Below the pieces are notes generated by a model. That model was not told the origin of the DNA. It searched no databases and was given only the letters and a program-made list of their open reading frames with translations. A program made the position numbers and the translations under genes. A stretch of 64,000 nucleotides of DNA from contig CANTUR010000283.1 in the NCBI GenBank assembly GCA_947683625.1, positions 14,269,001-14,333,000 of the forward strand. Reading direction: 5' to 3'. This DNA is from Mallotus nudiflorus. Its lineage: Eukaryota; Streptophyta; Magnoliopsida; Malpighiales; Euphorbiaceae. Shown piece after piece: positions 58,941-64,000 of the stretch; position 1 is the stretch's first letter; the number at the start of each line of letters is the position of its first letter.

Positions 58941-58949
58941 CCATAACTC

Positions 58950-60450
58950 CATGCCTCGTAATCTCATTTCTGCCATTACAGCCTAAAAGATGCTTAAAAG
59001 GGGTTATCAAGGTTACTTGGCAGTAGTAAGAGATGTTGAGATAGAGAATGGGGCAATTGAACAGGTGCTAGAGGTGTGTGAATTTTTGGATGTCTTTCCT
59101 GAAGAATTACCAGGATTACCACCAGACAGAGAGATAGAGTTCTGTATTGATGTCATACCTACTACAGACCCTATTTTTATGCCATCCTACAGAATGGCAC
59201 CAACTGAATTACAGGAGCTAAAAGAGCAGTTACAGGAGTTGCTTAATAAGGGTTTCATAAGACCTAGTACATCGCTTTGGGGTGCTCCGGTGTTGATTGT
59301 GAAGAAGAAGGATGGCAGCCTTTGACTCTGTATTAATTACAGGCAGTTGAATAAGGTCACCATCAAGAACAAGTATCCACTTCCAAGGATCGATGACCTA
59401 TTTGATAAGCTTTAAGGTGCCACATGCTTCTCTAAGATAGACTTAAGATATGGGTATCACCAGTTGAGGATCAGGAGAGGTGATGAGCCCAAGACAGCCT
59501 TTCGGACAAGATATGGCCATTATGAGTTCTTAGTAATGTCCTTTGGGTTGACTAATGCTCCAGCAGCCTTTATGGACTTGATGAATCGGGTGTTCAGGCA
59601 ATACTTGGACCGGTTTGTAATAGTCTTCATTAATGATATCTTGGTTTATTCCAAGAGTGAAGCTGAGCATGTTATGCATCTGAGAAGGGTGCTTCAGACT
59701 TTAAGGGAGCACAAGTTGTATGCCAAGTTTTTGAAGTGCGAGTTCTGGTTGAATCAAGTGGCATTTTTAGGCCACGTGGTTTCTAAGGATGGCATACAAG
59801 TGGACACTAAGAAGATAGAAGCTATCACAGAGTGGCCGAGGCTGACTACAGTCAGAGAAGTATGGAGTTTCCTAGGTTTAGTAGGCTATTACAAGAGATT
59901 TATGAAGCACTTCTCTAAAATTGCTGCACCTTTGACAAGGGTGACCCATAAGAGTGCTAAGTTTATGTGGACAGACAGATGCGAAGAGCATTTCCAGTTA
60001 TTGAAGGATTTGTTGACATCAGCTCCAATTCTGACTTTGCCTTCTAGAAATGAAGGGTATACGGTGTATTGTGATGCTTCTAGAGTAGGATTGGGCTGTG
60101 TTTTGATGCAAAATGGCCAAGTAATTGCTTATGCTTTAAGGCAATTGAAGAAACATGAGCAAAACTATCCTACTCATGACTTAGAGATAGCAACCGTTGT
60201 GTTTGCTTTGAAAATATGGAGGCATTACTTGTATGGGGTGACATGTGAGATATACACTGATCATAAGATCTTGAAATATATCTTCCAGCATAGGGACTTG
60301 AACCTAAGGCAGAGAAGATGGATGGAACTTCTTAAGGATTATGATTGTTCCATTTTATACCATCCAGGCAAGGCGAATGTTGTTGTTAATGCCTTGAGTA
60401 GGAAGTCAACATGCAGTCTAGCCCACTTCAGCACAGAAAGGAGGCCCATT
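58950..60450 (+). pseudogene. Chromovirus (Tekay/Del-type) protease end, RT and RNase H, active site altered
   Basis: Starts within the protease-RT linker (ISAITA-KMLKRGYQGYLA). Then EVCEFLDVFPEELPGLPP, FMPSYRMAPTELQELKEQL, GFIRPSTSLWGAPVLIVKK, a stop, YRQLNKVTIKNKYPLPRID, a stop at 59413, [19 protein letters not shown], and the palm motif [11 protein letters not shown] (about 59628). Relatives have FIDDILVYS, so the first catalytic Asp is Asn. RNase H ([51 protein letters not shown]) lies in the same open frame, 59464-60582. This is the best-preserved pol in the window. Confidence 0.95.
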
Positions 60451-61720
60451 ATCAAGGAGTTGCACGAGTTGATTAATCAAGGGTTGCAGTTGAAAGTTAC
60501 CCAAAAGTGCCTTTTAGCTCAATTCAGGGTACGATCAGTGTACTTGGATCGAGTTAAGGCAGCTCAGAATAGAGACCCATAGTTGCAGAGGATTATGAAT
60601 GAAGTGCAACAAGGGCAGTCAAGAGACTTTGTGGTTGACAGAGAAGGTGTATTGCGGTCGGGCACTAGAATTTATGTGCCGGACGTTGACAACTTAAGGA
60701 AGGAAATTATGGAAGAGACACATTTTTCTACTTATAGTATTCATCCAGGTTCTACCAAGATGTATCATGACTTGAAAGATACATATTGGTGGAATGGAAT
60801 GAAGAGGGATATTGCAGAGTTTATGTCTAGATGTCTGACTTGTCAATAAGTGAAGCTTGAACATTAGAGACCCTCGGGATTGTTGCAACCTATGCCAATT
60901 CCTAAATGGAAATAGGACATGATAGCTATGGACTTTGTGACTAGGCTACCTCGGACTACAGGAGGTTATGACGCTATTTAGGTCATTGTTGATAGGCTAA
61001 CTAAGTCAGCACACTTTCTACCAATAAAGAAGACGTACTCTACTGATAGAATGGCGAGACTTTATGTCAATAGAATTATTTTTCTACATGGAGTACCAGT
61101 GAGTATAGTGTCGGACAGAGGAGCCACATTCACCTTAGTCTTTTGGCAAGAATTACACAATGCCTTGGGCACCAGATTGGATTTTAGTATGGCCTTCCAT
61201 CCTCAAACAGATGGTCAGTCAGAGAGGACCATCCAGACGTTAAAACATATGCTGAGGATGTGTGTGATGGATTTTGGAGGATAGTGGGATTCGCACTTGC
61301 CATTGATTGAGTTTGCTTACAATAATAACTATCATGCAAGCATTAAGATGGCTCCGTAAGAAGCACTGTATAGTAGGAAGTGTAGATCACCATTGTGTTA
61401 GGAGATTGGTGAAAGGTAGTTAACAGGTCCAGAGTTGGTGCAGGTGACTTCAGAGAAAGTCCCCATCATACAACAGAGATTAAGGACAGCCTTCAGTAGA
61501 CAGAAGAGCTATGCTAACCCTAGGAGGAAGGATGTATCCTTTATGGTTAGAGACATGGTGTTTCTGAAGGTGTCTCCAATGAAAGGAGTCATGAGATTTG
61601 GCAAGAAGGGTAAGCTAGCTCCTAGATACATTGGACCATTTGAGATTCGGTCTAGAGTGGGTGAAGTGGCGTATAGGTTGGTGTTACCACCAGAACTACC
61701 GAGAATCCATCATGTATTCC
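60450..61720 (+). pseudogene. Chromovirus integrase
   Basis: HHCC domain (THFSTYSIHPGSTKMYHDLK ... CLTCQ); core with MDFVTRLPRT (first Asp), IVSDRGATFTLVFW (second Asp) and HPQTDGQSERTIQTL (Glu), so the DDE triad is intact. C-terminal part: FLKVSPMKGVMRFGKKGKL, APRYIGPFEI and LPPELPRIHHVFHVSML (GPY/F-type module). The frame is broken by about eight stops (60580, 60847, 60868, 60916, 60979, 61282, 61357, 61399 regions). Almost all are TAG/TAA where Trp or Gln codons stand in relatives. Confidence 0.93.
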
Positions 61721-61960
61721 ATGTGTCTATGCTGAGGAAATACGTTCCTGATCCATCTCATATGTTGCAACCTCAAGCCGTGGAGCTTAGTGACGATCTG
61801 ACCTATGAAGAGTAACCAGTGGCGATTGTGGATCGCCTAATCCGACAGTTGTAGACTAAGGAGATACCGATGGTGAAGGTGCTATGGAGTAACCATTCTG
61901 CTGAGGATTGCACTTGGGAAACTGAAGTTGAGATGTGAGTTTCTTTCCCATACATCTTTT
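61720..61960 (+). pseudogene. Chromodomain at the end of chromovirus Pol
   Basis: YVPDPSHMLQPQAVELSDD and LTYEE, a stop, PVAIVDRLIRQL, a stop, TKEIPMVKVLWSNHSAEDC and TWETEVEM. This is the usual chromodomain of Tekay/Del elements (EEPVAI.DR..R.LR.K.I..VKV.W..H....ATWE.E..M). It is followed by CTTGAATTCGAGGACGAATTC, the conserved block before the PPT. Confidence 0.92.
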
Positions 61961-62015
61961 CTTCTTAAGCCTTGTAATTCTTCTTTCTTTCTTGAATTCG
62001 AGGACGAATTCTTAT

Positions 62016-62028
62016 AAGGGGGGGAGAC
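62016..62028 (+). other. Polypurine tract of the chromovirus
   Basis: AAGGGGGGGAGAC directly before the 3' LTR. Confidence 0.85.
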
Positions 62029-62315
62029 TATAATACCCTATATTTTTTAATTTAAATGAAGTGATAATTTAATTTGCAGTATTAGTAAATAATTTTAAAT
62101 TATATTAAATAATTGTTAATTAGCTAGCTATATTATTATGTTAGGGTTATATAATTATCATTTTAATAAATTATATTATATTCCCTATAGTACTAACTAT
62201 TATTTGACAATTTTATAAATAAAAATTATTTTATATTAATCTTGTTATTTTCAGGCCTAATATATGTAGTATATATGTTATTAGGGTTTATAATAAATAT
62301 AAGTTTATTATAATA

Positions 62316-62404
<89 letters not shown>
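62316..62404. repeat. Compound (GT)n(AT)n(AC)n microsatellite
   Basis: About 14 GT units, about 26 AT units, then a short ACAC run. It forms a near-perfect palindromic hairpin tract. Confidence 0.96.
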
Positions 62405-63686
62405 AACACAAAACTAGCATCATCAACCCTTCCTCACTCTATCCGTCACCCACACCGCCCCTCCTCTCACTGTGTTGCCTCCCTCACCGCCTGAAAACCC
62501 CATCTCCATCGTGGATTGAGCTTCCAGGTTTGCTGCTGCTACTGCCCTTCTTCTTCCTCGCGCAGCAGCCCTGCACCTCTTGTCCTGCCCAGCTTCGGTC
62601 CTCCTCTATCTGTTTTGTTTCCCTACTGCGTCGAGTTGCCTCCATCGTCCCCATTTCCGGTGGTAGCACATCCTCTTCTTCCTCTTCCAACTACCTTGTT
62701 GGACAGTGAGTGATCCTCACTCATTCTCTTCTTTTCCTCTCAAATTTCTTTAATGTTTCGGTAGATCTTAGGACTTGTGTTGTTGTTTATGGTTTGTTGA
62801 GGTTAGTTTTGATTTTCCTTGGCAATTTTGGTGGATTATTGAATTTATACAGAAATTTTTTTGAAATTATTTGATATTTAGTTGGTTTTAATTGATTGTT
62901 ATTTGAGTTCAATTAGTAATTAGGTTAATTAAGGTTAATTATTTTTAGTGTATTGATTTTTATTTAAGATTTTAGAAATTATTATGTTAATTCTGAATTT
63001 TGTGAATTTTGGATATTTAATTAATATTTGGTTACTTTCAAAATTAATTGTTAAAAAATTATGAAATTTTGAAAATTGGTATTATTATTAAATGTTATTA
63101 GTTTTAAAACTTAATTTATGGTTTTTGTGATTTTTATACTATTTTTATAATTATTTTTAAGTTTATGTCAAATGTGAATAATTAGGTTAAATTATATATT
63201 TTAGAAGAAATTAGAAGTTGATTATATGTTTTAATTATATTAAGATGTTTAATGTAGAGAAAATGATTTTAGATGTTTGTATAATTTTTTCAAGGAATTT
63301 TTTTTAGTATTAATGGTGTATTATATAAGTTTGTATATTATAGGGGTAGAGACGTAATTTTTGTTAAATATAGTTAAATAATAAATTGTGGTTAGTTTTA
63401 ATCATAATTAAGGAATTTGAAAGGATTTTTTTTTTTTTGCAAATTATCTACTAATTTAGACCAATTAACACCAATTTTCATAAATTAATTTTTAATAATA
63501 TATTAGGTATTATTTTGAATATTATGTGTATTTTTCTATTATTTGGATAAATATGTAATTTTATGCTAATTATAATTAAAATATATTTTAATTATTTTTA
63601 TTAATATTTAAGAGGTTTAGAGGATTTTTATATAAATTAATGGCTAATTTTCATTAAGTAATGTTAATTTTGAATATTGTTTCCAA

Positions 63687-63733
<47 letters not shown>
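63687..63733. repeat. Compound (AT)n(AC)n microsatellite
   Basis: About 13 AT then about 10 AC units, in the same LTR. Confidence 0.95.
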
Positions 63734-64000
63734 TAAACACATGCACATATTATAATAACCATAATTAAATAATAATAAAAATATAAATAATAATACTAAT
63801 AACAATAACAATAAAAGTATTAATAATAATACTATTAAAATATTAGCAATGAAAATGATTTTAATACTTTAAATAATAAAACTCATAAAATAATAATTTT
63901 ACGTAAATAAAATATTTAGAATAAAATAAATAAATAATATTCACAAATAATGAATATATACGAATAAAATTTAAAATTTTTTTAACACCTGATATTAAAA

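Larger units (their letters stand above)
62029..64000 (+). repeat. 3' LTR of the chromovirus (runs off the window)
   Basis: Starts TATAATACCCTA (TG now TA) right after the PPT. It contains a TATA-like AT tract followed by a C/T-rich, GC-richer leader (62430-62700), as in the solo LTRs read on their minus strand, then long AT-rich sequence. At least 1.97 kb is present. The open frames at 62320-62713 are translations of the microsatellite and the C/T-rich leader, not genes. Confidence 0.88.

Noticed and set aside
62320..62709. 129-codon open frame beginning with Cys-Val and Tyr-Ile repeats
   Set aside because: It is a translation of the (GT)n(AT)n microsatellite and the C/T-rich LTR leader; no protein family and no independent support.

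Overview
The window is eudicot plant nuclear DNA. It is AT-rich, contains introns with GT-AG borders, and is dominated by nested LTR retrotransposons with plant signatures: an initiator-Met primer binding site, chromovirus and Tat/Ogre-type pol, and hAT-like MITEs. I could not fix the species. Only one clearly intact host gene is present, plus the 3' end of another and a broken transporter locus. I see no rRNA, tRNA, CRISPR array or bacterial-type operon.

Layout. (1) 1-4440: a partial reading frame of unknown function (1-225), then a complete two-exon FQR1-like NAD(P)H:quinone oxidoreductase gene (1966-3894, +) with a 96-bp tandem duplication downstream. (2) 4496-11665: a full-length minus-strand Ty3/gypsy element with two LTRs, 5-bp target duplication CCTTC, PBS and PPT, but decayed coding domains. 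(3) 11870-18692: an AT-rich minisatellite, then a large inverted repeat whose loop was invaded by a 3.3-kb solo LTR, then a 5'-truncated Ty1/copia pseudogene with its 154-bp 3' LTR. (4) 18693-21820: AT-rich DNA without recognisable genes. (5) 21820-35741: remains of a minus-strand polyol/monosaccharide transporter of the MFS sugar-porter family. A roughly 1.9-kb segment holding exons 2 and 3 plus part of a hAT-like MITE is triplicated in tandem. The third copy is split by a 3.17-kb solo LTR with a perfect 5-bp duplication, and the first intron holds a truncated chromovirus with its LTR. (6) 37616-55472: a Tat/Ogre-like element with 5' LTR, PBS, an upstream ORF remnant, RT/RNase H/second RNase H/integrase, an antisense reading region resembling a plant mobile domain, a 39-bp minisatellite, PPT and a truncated 3' LTR. 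A 1.5-kb solo LTR sits inside it, and a 3.26-kb solo LTR sits inside that one. (7) 55473-58354: an inverted chromovirus pol fragment and an isolated Tat-like LTR containing a 20-bp palindromic repeat array. (8) 58490-64000: a degenerate tandem array, then a 5'-truncated chromovirus with chromodomain and its 3' LTR running off the window.

The parts do not form a pathway. The region reads as a gene-poor interval in which the quinone reductase survived, the transporter was destroyed by insertion and duplication, and several retrotransposon lineages accumulated in succession. The relative order of many events can be read directly, because insertion sites are interrupted repeats or have matching target duplications. 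I found no convincing new biological system. The most interesting signals are the antisense plant-mobile-domain region and coding-like minisatellite in the Tat element, the palindrome with an LTR in its loop, and the MITE-containing triplication of transporter exons.
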